From JAJFJD01 sp965228425 (lineage in GTDB: Bacteria > Pseudomonadota > Alphaproteobacteria > UBA8366): a stretch of DNA of 64,000 nucleotides. The stretch lies in assembly GCA_965228425.1 (NCBI GenBank), contig OZ245815.1, forward strand, positions 806,001 through 870,000, given 5' to 3'. Shown one piece after another: positions 7,482 through 14,904 of this stretch; within the stretch, counting starts at the first letter, position 1, and each line of letters opens with the position of its first letter. A program made the position numbers and the translations under genes. The notes beneath the pieces were generated by a model, which did not search any database, was not told where the DNA came from, and saw only the letters and a list, made by a program, of their open reading frames with translations.

Positions 7482-9347
7482 GTGTCGGACGTGTCCCACG
7501 GCGAAAATCTCGAAAACGAATGGCAACGGCTGACGGCGGAATGTGCCGACGCGCCGGACGACAGCCGCCGCCGCCTCGAATTGGGGCATGTCTGCCATCG
7601 CATGGCGCGCCCCGGCGAGGCCCTGTCGCATTTCGCCGACGCGGCGACGGCTGATCCCGACTGGGAAGTGCCGCGCTATTACCTCGGCCTGGTCCTTGCG
7701 GAAATGGGCCGGCCGGACGAGGCCATGGTGGCGTATCGCGCGGCGCTTGCGGTCGACCCCAACCATGCGGAGAGTCATTTCGGATTGGGCCGGCTGTTCG
7801 CCCGCCGCCGCGAGACGGGGCCGGCGGTTTCGCATTTCGACGCCGCTGCCGCGGCCCAGCTCGACTGGCACCGTCCGCATCTCGAAAAGGCCGACGTGCT
7901 GGCCGCCGCGGGCGATCCCGACGGCGCACGCGACGCATACGATGCGGCGTTGCGTGCCGGCGCGCCCGACGGGGTGCGCCTCCGCCGCGACTTGCTGCTG
8001 CCGGTCATCGCGGACTCCGCGGAAGACTACGCCGATGCACGCCGCCGCTATGAAACCGCGCTCGACGATCTCGCCGCCGATCCGCCGGCCCTGGACAATC
8101 CCGCCCGGGAGGGCGGGGGCGGCCGATTCTACCTGGCCTATCAGGGTGTGGACGACCGGCGGCTGCAGGAAAAACTGGCGGCCCTCTACCGTGCCGGCTG
8201 CCCGGCGCTCGATTGGACTGCACCGCATTGCCGGGAACCGTGGCGGGCGCCGGCCGTGCGGCGCATCGGGTTCGTGTCGCGGTTCTTCTACGACCACTCG
8301 ATCGGGCGGTTGATGCAGCGGTTGTTGGCGCATCTGGCGCGGCGGGACGATTGCGAGATTCTATTGTTCGATACCGCGTCGGTTCCGGACGATCCATTGC
8401 GGGCGGAGCTCGTGTCCTATGCGGGTCATGTCGAATCCCTCGAATCCGGGGTTCAGCCGCCGCGCGAGCAGATCGCCCGCCATCGGCCCGACATACTTGT
8501 CTATCCGGATATCGGCATGGATTACGCAACCTATTTCCTGGCCTTCGCGCGGCTCGCCCCGGTTCAATGCGTCACCTGGGGGCATCCGGTGACGACGGGG
8601 ATTCCGACGGTCGACTATTTCCTGTCCTGCGATTCCGCGGAACCGCCCGATGCCGCGGCGCATTACAGCGAGCGGCTGGTGCGCCTAGGCGGGCTGCCCT
8701 TCTCCTACGCCCGTCCCGCCGCGCCGACCCCGGCCAAGACCCGCGCGGATTTCGGATTGCCGGAGGACGCGACGCTGTATTTCCTGGCCCAGAACCTGTT
8801 CAAGATCCATCCGGACATGGATGCGGCGCTGCGCCGGATTCTGGACCGCGATCCGGCCGGCCGGTTGGTTCTGTTGGACGGGCATTATCCGGAATGGGGA
8901 CAGCGGCTGCGCGCGCGGTTCGCCCGCAGCCTCGCCGGTGCCGGCGATCGGGTCGTTTTTCTGCCGCGGCAGGCGCATGACGACTATATGCGGCTGCTTG
9001 CATTGGCGGATGTCTGCCTCGACAGTTTTCCGTTCGGCGGGGGCAACACGACCTATCAGGCGTTGGCGATGGGCACGCCGGTCGTGACCCTGCCCGGCGA
9101 CTTCCTGCGCGGCCGGTTGAGCCTGGCGATCTATTGTCACCTGCGGGTGTTGGAATGTGCGGCGACGACGGCGGAGAGTTATGCCGATGTCGCGGTGCGG
9201 CTCGGCACCGACGGCGCCTGGCGGGACCGTGTCGCGAAACAGATCGACAAGAATCTACACCGGATATTCGACGATCCGGTTTTTCTGGAAGAAGCCGAGC
9301 GGTTCTTGATGTCGGTCGTTCCCGGCGATCCGTCCGACGGGCGTTAG
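7482..9347 (+). CDS. TPR-domain protein with GT41 (SPINDLY/O-GlcNAc transferase-like) glycosyltransferase
   Basis: Predicted cytoplasmic glycosyltransferase of 621 aa. Residues 10-190 form tetratricopeptide-like helices (ALAVDPNHAESHFGLGRLF). Residues about 250-610 match the C-terminal half of bacterial GT41 enzymes: GFVSRFFYDHSIGRLMQ, VQCVTWGHPVTTGIPTVDYF, PFGGGNTTYQALAMGTPVVT. Such enzymes transfer sugars from nucleotide donors onto Ser/Thr of proteins, and in bacteria some act on flagellin or remain uncharacterised. The GTG at 7482 is chosen because AGGGGC lies eight bases upstream. An in-frame TTG at 7464 is the alternative. The gene is divergent from proA and its stop overlaps the proB stop by four bases. 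No flagellar gene is nearby, so the target is unknown. Confidence 0.88.
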   Translation: MSDVSHGENLENEWQRLTAECADAPDDSRRRLELGHVCHRMARPGEALSHFADAATADPDWEVPRYYLGLVLAEMGRPDEAMVAYRAALAVDPNHAESHFGLGRLFARRRETGPAVSHFDAAAAAQLDWHRPHLEKADVLAAAGDPDGARDAYDAALRAGAPDGVRLRRDLLLPVIADSAEDYADARRRYETALDDLAADPPALDNPAREGGGGRFYLAYQGVDDRRLQEKLAALYRAGCPALDWTAPHCREPWRAPAVRRIGFVSRFFYDHSIGRLMQRLLAHLARRDDCEILLFDTASVPDDPLRAELVSYAGHVESLESGVQPPREQIARHRPDILVYPDIGMDYATYFLAFARLAPVQCVTWGHPVTTGIPTVDYFLSCDSAEPPDAAAHYSERLVRLGGLPFSYARPAAPTPAKTRADFGLPEDATLYFLAQNLFKIHPDMDAALRRILDRDPAGRLVLLDGHYPEWGQRLRARFARSLAGAGDRVVFLPRQAHDDYMRLLALADVCLDSFPFGGGNTTYQALAMGTPVVTLPGDFLRGRLSLAIYCHLRVLECAATTAESYADVAVRLGTDGAWRDRVAKQIDKNLHRIFDDPVFLEEAERFLMSVVPGDPSDGR

Positions 9348-10480
9348 CCGTTCAGCACCAAATCGTCGCGGTGGATCATCTCGTCGCGGCCGCGGTAGCC
9401 GAGGATTTCTTCGATCTCCTGGCTCTTGTGGCCGGCGATAAGCGCTGCGTCGGCGCTCGAATAGGCGGATAGTCCGCGCCCCAATTCCCGGCCGTCGCGG
9501 CTGCGGACGGCAACCGGATCGCCGCGTTCGAACCGGCCCGACACCGCGGTGACGCCGACCGGCAGGAGGCTTCGGCCCTGCTGCAAAGCATTCTCCGCGC
9601 CGCCGTCCACTTCGAAGACACCGATCGGATTGAGGGCGCCCGCGATCCAGGTCTTCCGCGCCGTGCGCGGCGCCGCCGTCGCCTCGAACCAGGTGCAGGG
9701 CGCGCCCTCGTCGAGCCGGCGCAGCGGGTGGATCGACCGGCCGTCGGCAATGGCCATGCGGCAGCCGCTGGCCGTCGCGATCTTCGCCGCTTGTATCTTG
9801 GTGACCATGCCGCCGGACGAATAGCCGAGCCGGGGCTCGCCGGCCATGGCCTCGATCGCCGGCGTGATCGCGGCGACCCGCTCTAGTCGGTTGGCGTCGG
9901 CCTTCTCGCCTGGGTCCGCGTCGTACAGCCCGTCGATATCGGAGAACAGGATCAGCGTGTCGGCACTGACCATCGCGGCGACCCGCGCGGCGAGCCGGTC
10001 GTTGTCGCCGAACCGTATCTCGTCGGTGCCGACCGTGTCGTTCTCGTTGATGACGGGCACGACGTTGAATGACAGAAGTTGCGTCAACGTGCTGCGCGCG
10101 TTCAGGTGGCGGCGGCGTTCCTCGGTATCGTCCGGGGTGACCAGTACCTGGGCGACCGGGATATCGTGTTTGGCAAGCGCCTGTTCGTAGGCATGCGCGA
10201 GGCGAATTTGGCCGGCGGCGGCGGCGGCCTGTTTTTCCTCCAGGCGGAGGGCGCGCTCCATGTCCGTCAGGCCGAGCCGTTGCCGTCCGACCGCGATCGC
10301 ACCGGACGACACGACCAGGATTTCCTTTCCCCGGCGATGGCAGTGGGCAATGTCCTCGGCGAGCGCTTCCAGCCAACTATGGCGCACGGCGCCGGTGGCG
10401 TCGTCGACCAGCAGGGCCGAGCCGATCTTGATCACCAGCCGCTTGCTGCCGTTGAGCTGGCCGTTCATCGCGTCCGTCAT
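9344..10480 (-). CDS. proB: Glutamate 5-kinase
   Basis: Phosphorylates glutamate at the gamma carboxyl, the first and feedback-inhibited step of proline synthesis. The 378 aa comprise an amino-acid-kinase domain (about 10-265, with RLVIKIGSALL, VVSSGAIAVG, NENDTVGTDE and FSDIDGLYDADP) and a C-terminal PUA domain (about 280-375). The ATG at 10480 overlaps the obgE stop as ATGA, which suggests translational coupling. A GTG nine bases upstream is also in frame. The gene is in an obgE-proB unit, with proA displaced beyond a glycosyltransferase. Confidence 0.96.
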   Translation of the reverse strand: MTDAMNGQLNGSKRLVIKIGSALLVDDATGAVRHSWLEALAEDIAHCHRRGKEILVVSSGAIAVGRQRLGLTDMERALRLEEKQAAAAAGQIRLAHAYEQALAKHDIPVAQVLVTPDDTEERRRHLNARSTLTQLLSFNVVPVINENDTVGTDEIRFGDNDRLAARVAAMVSADTLILFSDIDGLYDADPGEKADANRLERVAAITPAIEAMAGEPRLGYSSGGMVTKIQAAKIATASGCRMAIADGRSIHPLRRLDEGAPCTWFEATAAPRTARKTWIAGALNPIGVFEVDGGAENALQQGRSLLPVGVTAVSGRFERGDPVAVRSRDGRELGRGLSAYSSADAALIAGHKSQEIEEILGYRGRDEMIHRDDLVLNG

Positions 10481-11526
10481 GGCGTCCACGTTTCCTGAAC
10501 GGCTGGTTCCGGCGTCTCGGCCGCCTTATCCGCGGCGCGTTTTTCCTGGATCGCCGCAAGCAGGCGCCGCAGGGCGTCCTGCACGCCGTCGCCGGTCACG
10601 CCGGACAGCATCAAGGGTTCCGTACCGGCGGCGTCGGCCAGCATCGCGCCGCGTTCGGCAGCCACGTCGTCGGTCAGCGCGTCGCATTTGTTGAGTGCCA
10701 CGATTTCGGCTTTTTCGGCGAGGCCCGCGCCATAGGCTTCGAGTTCGCCCCGGATCGTGCGATACGCGTCGGCCACGTCCGGCTGCGTGCCGTCCACCAG
10801 ATGGAGCAATACGCCGCAACGCTCGATATGACCCAGGAAGCGGTCGCCCAGACCGTGACCTTCATGCGCGCCCTCGATCAGCCCCGGGATATCGGCGAGG
10901 ACAAATTCCTTCTCGTCCACATGCACCACGCCGAGCTGCGGGTGCAGCGTGGTGAACGGGTAGTCGGCGATCTTGGGCCGGGCGCGCGAGACCGCGGCGA
11001 GGAAGGTCGATTTCCCGGCGTTGGGCAACCCGACCAACCCGGCATCGGCGAGCAGTTTGAGTCGCAGCCAGATCCACATCTCGGCACCCGGGTGCCCCGG
11101 ATCGAACCGGCGCGGGGCGCGCGTGGTCGCGGATTTGTAGTGAAGATTGCCGAACCCGCCGTCGCCGCCATGCAGCAGGACCAGCCGTTGTCCCGCGCGG
11201 GTCAGGTCGGCGATCAGGGTTTCGTTGTCCTCGGCGAGGATCTGCGTGCCGACGGGGACATCCAGCACGACGGTTTCGCCCGCCGCGCCGTTGCGTTGCT
11301 TGCCTTTGCCGTGGTCGCCGCTGCTCGCCTTGAAATGTTGCTGGTATCGGTAGTCGATCAGCGTGTTGAGGCCCTCGACCGCCTGGACGATGACGTCGCC
11401 GCCGCGGCCGCCGTCGCCGCCGTCCGGGCCGCCGCGCGGGATGTTGCGTTCGCGGCGGAACGACATGCAGCCGGCGCCGCCGTTGCCGCTCTTCACGTGA
11501 ATTTTGGCTTGATCGAGAAATTTCAT
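10477..11526 (-). CDS. obgE: GTPase Obg/CgtA
   Basis: Essential 50S-associated GTPase linked to ribosome assembly and stress responses. The 349 aa have the glycine-rich Obg fold (1-160, e.g. GGPDGGDGGRGGDV) and a G domain with G1 GLPNAGKST (167-174), G3 DIPGLIEGAHEG and G4 NKCD. The C-terminus is short and charged, without an OCT/TGS extension. The start MKFLDQAKIHV is canonical. It follows rplU-rpmA in the conserved order but is separated from rpmA by a terminator, so it may rely on read-through or its own promoter. Its stop overlaps the proB start. Confidence 0.97.
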   Translation of the reverse strand: MKFLDQAKIHVKSGNGGAGCMSFRRERNIPRGGPDGGDGGRGGDVIVQAVEGLNTLIDYRYQQHFKASSGDHGKGKQRNGAAGETVVLDVPVGTQILAEDNETLIADLTRAGQRLVLLHGGDGGFGNLHYKSATTRAPRRFDPGHPGAEMWIWLRLKLLADAGLVGLPNAGKSTFLAAVSRARPKIADYPFTTLHPQLGVVHVDEKEFVLADIPGLIEGAHEGHGLGDRFLGHIERCGVLLHLVDGTQPDVADAYRTIRGELEAYGAGLAEKAEIVALNKCDALTDDVAAERGAMLADAAGTEPLMLSGVTGDGVQDALRRLLAAIQEKRAADKAAETPEPAVQETWTP

Positions 11527-11580
11527 CGTATCGCAACCATGCGCGCCGAGGCGGGCGCCCGGACTCCGGTCCTCGGCAGC

Positions 11581-11615
11581 AAAAAATAAAAGGGAGACGG
11601 ACTTCCATCTCCCTT
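11581..11615 (-). terminator. Rho-independent terminator after rpmA
   Basis: On the minus strand an 8-bp perfect stem AAGGGAGA/TCTCCCTT with a 10-nt loop is followed directly by TTATTTTTT. It lies 54 bp past the rpmA stop and 55 bp before the obgE start. It should end or attenuate the rplU-rpmA transcript. Confidence 0.85.
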
Positions 11616-11668
11616 CGCCAACCCGCCGGCCGTTTGAGGGGAGCCGCCGCCGGTGGCTCCCACCGGGG

Positions 11669-11935
11669 CTATTCCGCTGCGGCCGCCGCCGGTTCCACGT
11701 GAACGGTGGTCCGGCTCCGGGTCTTGTGGAACTTCACCGTGCCGTCCTTCAGGGCGAACAGGGTGTGGTCCTTGCCCATGCCGACATTCGTGCCGGGATG
11801 AACCTTGGTGCCGCGCTGGCGAATGATGATGTTGCCCGATATCACGGACTCGCCGCCATACTTCTTGACGCCGAGGCGCCGGCCTTCGGAGTCGCGACCA
11901 TTGCGTGAACTGCCGCCTGCTTTTTTATGAGCCAT
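11669..11935 (-). CDS. rpmA: 50S ribosomal protein L27
   Basis: Large-subunit protein whose N-terminal tail reaches the peptidyl transferase centre. The 88 aa start MAHKKAGGSSRNGRDSEG and contain the L27 signature GNIIIRQRGTKVHPG. There is no N-terminal extension of the kind cleaved in Firmicutes. The C-terminus ends in a short Ala/Glu run. It lies six bases downstream of rplU and is clearly co-transcribed with it. Confidence 0.98.
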   Translation of the reverse strand: MAHKKAGGSSRNGRDSEGRRLGVKKYGGESVISGNIIIRQRGTKVHPGTNVGMGKDHTLFALKDGTVKFHKTRSRTTVHVEPAAAAAE

Positions 11936-11941
11936 GCTGCG

Positions 11942-12511
11942 TTACTCCTCGGTCTTTTTCGCGGCGGGTTTCTTCGCCGCGGGTTTCTTTGCCGCCGGCT
12001 TCTTCGCGGCGGGCTTCTTCGCTGCGGTTTTCTTGGCGGTGCGTTTTTTGGCTGCCGGCTTCTTGGCAGCGGGTTTTTTCGCCGCGGGCTTCTTGGCTGC
12101 CGGCTTGGCCTCGGCCTTGTCTTCGGTCGTTGCAGCCGGTTTCGCCTCTTCCTTGGCGGCGGGCTTCTTCGCGGCGGCCTTCTTGGCCGGCTTCTTCCCG
12201 TCGGTCAGGATATCGGTGATCCGCAACACGGTGACCTGTTGGCGATGGCCCTTGGTCCGCCGGTAGTCCTTGCGGCGCTTTTTCTTGAACACGATGATCT
12301 TCGCGCTGCGGTCCTGCTTGACCACTTCGGCCGCGACCGTGGCGCCGTCGACCAGCGGCGTGCCGGTGGTCTGGGCCTTGTCGTCGCCGACCATCAGGAC
12401 GTCGGTGAGCTCGACCGTCGCGCCGGGATCGCCCTCGAGCTTCTCCACCGCGATGACATCGTTTTTGGCGACCTTGTACTGTTTGCCGCCGGTTTTGATT
12501 ACTGCAAACAT
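11942..12511 (-). CDS. rplU: 50S ribosomal protein L21 with long KKPAA-repeat tail
   Basis: Large-subunit protein that binds 23S rRNA and L20. Residues 1-103 are a normal L21 (MFAVIKTGGKQYKV, KIIVFKKKRRKDYRRTKGHRQ). Residues about 104-189 are an added tail of lysine, alanine and proline, mostly repeats of AAKKPAAKK with an acidic interruption, resembling histone-H1-like tails. Extended L21 proteins are known in some alphaproteobacteria, but this tail is almost as long as the core. The repeats are near-identical at DNA level, so copy number may vary or be misassembled. It is the first gene of the rplU-rpmA unit. Confidence 0.96.
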   Translation of the reverse strand: MFAVIKTGGKQYKVAKNDVIAVEKLEGDPGATVELTDVLMVGDDKAQTTGTPLVDGATVAAEVVKQDRSAKIIVFKKKRRKDYRRTKGHRQQVTVLRITDILTDGKKPAKKAAAKKPAAKEEAKPAATTEDKAEAKPAAKKPAAKKPAAKKPAAKKRTAKKTAAKKPAAKKPAAKKPAAKKPAAKKTEE

Positions 12512-12603
12512 GGGTTTGTATCTCGCTGCCGGACCTGGGACTCCGTTATCGGGCTTTCGTCCAGGATATCCGGGCTTTCTGGTGCCCGTAAACTCGCCGC
12601 GGG

Positions 12604-12631
12604 ACTATACTCGTGCGCGCCGGCAAGTCAA
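12604..12631 (-). promoter_or_regulatory. Sigma70-type promoter for rplU-rpmA
   Basis: On the minus strand TTGACT (12631-12626) and TATAGT (12609-12604) are separated by 16 bases. They lie about 95 bases upstream of the rplU start in a non-coding stretch. Both hexamers differ from consensus at a single base. Confidence 0.7.
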
Positions 12632-12651
12632 CGGCCAACTCGCCCGAAATC

Positions 12652-13668
12652 CTAGTTTTCCGTACCGGCGGACGGTGCGGCCGAAAGGTCGAAGACCTCG
12701 GTCACGGCCCCGTCCTTTTCCCATCCCTGGACCAGGAGGCTGCCGTCGCCCGCGTTGGCGACGACGCTGAGGCGGGTATCCGCGTTGAGAACCGGCTCGA
12801 CGAGCCATTCGAATCCCGGCACCGGATTGCGGCATAGTCCGCTCATCAGGCGGTGCCGGCGCTCGCTTTCGACGCCGCGCGGCTTGCCGCGCAATCCCGG
12901 GCTGAGCCAGTGGTTGGCGACGGAGGTGGGGGAGTCATGCACCCAGGCGCGGGTCTCGGTCCGTTCGATCACGCAGCCTTCGCCGGCGGCGGTGCCCGAC
13001 ACCGAGAAGAAGGCGGGCAGCGCGATCGGGGTGGTTTCCAGCATGTCCTTCGCTTCGTCGTAGCTGCGGCAGGTCTCCATGACCCGGCGCGCCAGGTGGG
13101 CCGGCGGCAGATGCCGGCTTTGGAAGACCTTGATCCGGTTCGCCAACCAATCCGCTGGCAAGGGCAGATAGCCGCGCCGGACGAGCGGCGCCTGGTTGAT
13201 GGCGAGGGCGAAACGGCCCGGTGCGAAGGCGGTGATCACGCCGACGAAGCCGGGCCAGGTGATGTTATAGAAGTCGCCCGCCGGCCCGGTCTGGCGCGCC
13301 AGCACCACATGCCGGCCGATCCCGTGGAACGGCCAGTCCAGCGTGCGCAGCATCCGCATGCCGCCGCCCTTCGGGTCGGGCGCGACGCCGGTGGTGCAGC
13401 CCCACTCGAAACACAGGTTCATGAACCAGATTCCGGTTGAAAGCTGCGCGGAAAGACCGGCGATCTCATCGTGATGCGGGTTGCCGGAGCGCACAGCCCA
13501 CCGGCGCGACAACCGGTCCATGATCGGCAGCAAGGGCCCCGGCAGCATTCGCCGCCCGGCCGCAATCAAGGATTCGGCCGTGTCGCGATGGCTGTCCACC
13601 AAGGCGGTCGGGCTAGACTCCCCCAGATCGATCAGGGGGATTACCGAAGGGTTCTGCGCCGGTTCCAT
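12652..13668 (-). CDS. Ntn-hydrolase superfamily protein (C45/NAAA/choloylglycine hydrolase-like)
   Basis: Predicted amidohydrolase of 338 aa. The likely N-terminal nucleophile after self-cleavage is C91 in EWGCTTGVAPD. About 18 residues later comes RTLDWPF, like the C-T-S/T...GRNLDW pattern of C45 acyltransferases, acid ceramidase/NAAA and bile-salt hydrolases. Further family-like stretches are NITWPGFVGVITAFAPGRFALAINQ and the asparagine region VANHWLS. There is no signal peptide, so it is probably cytoplasmic. The substrate is unknown (an N-acyl amide is the family expectation). It lies downstream of nothing obvious, between tRNA-Ser and rplU. Confidence 0.7.
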   Translation of the reverse strand: MEPAQNPSVIPLIDLGESSPTALVDSHRDTAESLIAAGRRMLPGPLLPIMDRLSRRWAVRSGNPHHDEIAGLSAQLSTGIWFMNLCFEWGCTTGVAPDPKGGGMRMLRTLDWPFHGIGRHVVLARQTGPAGDFYNITWPGFVGVITAFAPGRFALAINQAPLVRRGYLPLPADWLANRIKVFQSRHLPPAHLARRVMETCRSYDEAKDMLETTPIALPAFFSVSGTAAGEGCVIERTETRAWVHDSPTSVANHWLSPGLRGKPRGVESERRHRLMSGLCRNPVPGFEWLVEPVLNADTRLSVVANAGDGSLLVQGWEKDGAVTEVFDLSAAPSAGTEN

Positions 13669-13727
13669 ACCTATAATGTCGGCTGTGCGGCGCGGGAATG
13701 CAATAACGCCGGCGGACAGGGTTCCGC

Positions 13728-13756
13728 TTGCGGCACGCCGGGGCTTGCGGTAGGTT
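13728..13756 (+). promoter_or_regulatory. Possible promoter of tRNA-Ser
   Basis: TTGCGG (13728-13733) and TAGGTT (13751-13756) are spaced by 17 bases and end 38 bases before the tRNA. Both match sigma70 hexamers only partly. Confidence 0.3.
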
Positions 13757-13794
13757 CCGGCGCATTCGGGGTCGGCATCGCCGGCAACGCCCGC

Positions 13795-13884
13795 GGAGAG
13801 GTGCCGGAGTGGTCGAACGGGGCGGTCTCGAAAACCGTTGTGCGCGCGAGCGTACCCAGGGTTCGAATCCCTGTCTCTCCGCCA
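13795..13884 (+). tRNA. tRNA-Ser(CGA)
   Basis: A 90-nt class II tRNA with acceptor GGAGAGG pairing with TCTCTCC, anticodon loop CTCGAAA (anticodon CGA, reading UCG), a long variable arm (TGTGCGCGCGAGCGTA), the T arm GGTTCGAATCC, discriminator G and encoded CCA. It is intact and is the integration site of the island that follows. Its 3' 59 nt recur at 26616. Confidence 0.97.
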
Positions 13885-13885
13885 T
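13826..13885 (+). repeat. Left 60-bp direct repeat, island attachment site
   Basis: The bases from the anticodon loop to one base past the CCA of tRNA-Ser(CGA) are identical over 60 of 60 positions to 26616-26675. Bases immediately outside differ on both sides. This is the usual mark of site-specific integration into a tRNA 3' end. Confidence 0.9.
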
Positions 13886-14054
13886 ATTTAAATGAGTTAG
13901 TCGTTCAGCCAATGACCTGCATTGGAATTAATGGTCCACGCTGATCCGAAGAATCCCCTGAACCTCCGATATTGAACACCGGTGTAGAAATACGGTCCCT
14001 ATTTTTCTCGTGATGCCACGATGTTGGCGATTGAGAAGGCGGGCATGAAGTCTG

Positions 14055-14897
14055 TTATTTGTCTTGTCGTGATAGCCTCAGGACACCCGATAAGCGTTCC
14101 ATGACCTTGCCGTCTTTCCCATTGGCGGCGATTACGGCCTTTAGGAAATTCGGCGCAGTATTCTTCCCATTGATCATGACGGGGGCAACGGTGACCCGCC
14201 AGCCGTCCTGATTCAAGCGCCACGCGCGAACGGAGCTGCCTTCGCGCGTGTCGGCGGATGCGGATCGACGAAACGAAATTTCCTCGCTATCACGCAGCCG
14301 TTCGGTGAAGAAGGCGAACACGTAATATTTTCCCGGCGCTGGTGGTTTGCGGCCGGTTGGATCGAGCCGGATGGCGTTTCGATCGGCGAATTCCGCCAGC
14401 ATCGCGTAGCTCGTGTCCGCTGAGAGACGATCAAGATTCAGCTTTGCCGCTGGCACCAACGCAAATAGCGGTCGTACTACGATCGCGGGGGCGTAGGTGG
14501 GTAAGACCGAAGCGTGACGCACCACGACCGTTCGGCCGGTCTGGGTAAAGTCCGCGATAAAAGTCATCCGAAAACGCCGTCCGGCCGATCCGACGAATTG
14601 CAGATCCGCGCCCAGCGTCGTGGTATTGGGCCAAACCGGGTTTGGGTCGCGGGCAATGAGTTGAAACCGATGTAGCGCGAAGCTCGGATCGTTGAACTTC
14701 GCTTTGTTGAGCGCCTGTATCGCTGCGTCCTCGAACACCACGGAGCGCACAGCCTTGCGTCCGCTCAGCACCGCCGCGCCCGCAGAGATGATGGCGGAAT
14801 CGGAAGGCGTCAATTTCTCTGGCTGCCCGGCGACCGTCGAGCCCGGCATAGCACCGGTGAACAATGCTGCAACGACTATGGCCAGGAAGCGGTGCAT
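14055..14897 (-). CDS. Predicted secreted protein of unknown function (island)
   Basis: 280 aa with a clear signal peptide (MHRFLAIVVAALFTGAMPG). No family is recognised. The mature part is mixed alpha/beta with strand-like stretches such as FRMTFIADFTQTGRTVVVRH and YYVFAFFTERL, and ends GVLRLSRQDK. The ATG at 14897 lies eight bases after the stop of the upstream gene 14905-17094. An ATG at 14930 inside that gene would add 11 basic residues ahead of the signal peptide. The two genes are surely one transcript. It is one of five exported proteins between the tRNA repeats and is likely part of the same envelope system. Confidence 0.8.
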   Translation of the reverse strand: MHRFLAIVVAALFTGAMPGSTVAGQPEKLTPSDSAIISAGAAVLSGRKAVRSVVFEDAAIQALNKAKFNDPSFALHRFQLIARDPNPVWPNTTTLGADLQFVGSAGRRFRMTFIADFTQTGRTVVVRHASVLPTYAPAIVVRPLFALVPAAKLNLDRLSADTSYAMLAEFADRNAIRLDPTGRKPPAPGKYYVFAFFTERLRDSEEISFRRSASADTREGSSVRAWRLNQDGWRVTVAPVMINGKNTAPNFLKAVIAANGKDGKVMERLSGVLRLSRQDK

Positions 14898-14904
14898 GCG
14901 GTGC

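Noticed and set aside
11934..12266. Plus-strand frame with hydrophobic FFAAG repeats
   Set aside because: It is the exact reverse complement of the L21 KKPAA tail; repetition and hydrophobicity follow from the antisense codons.
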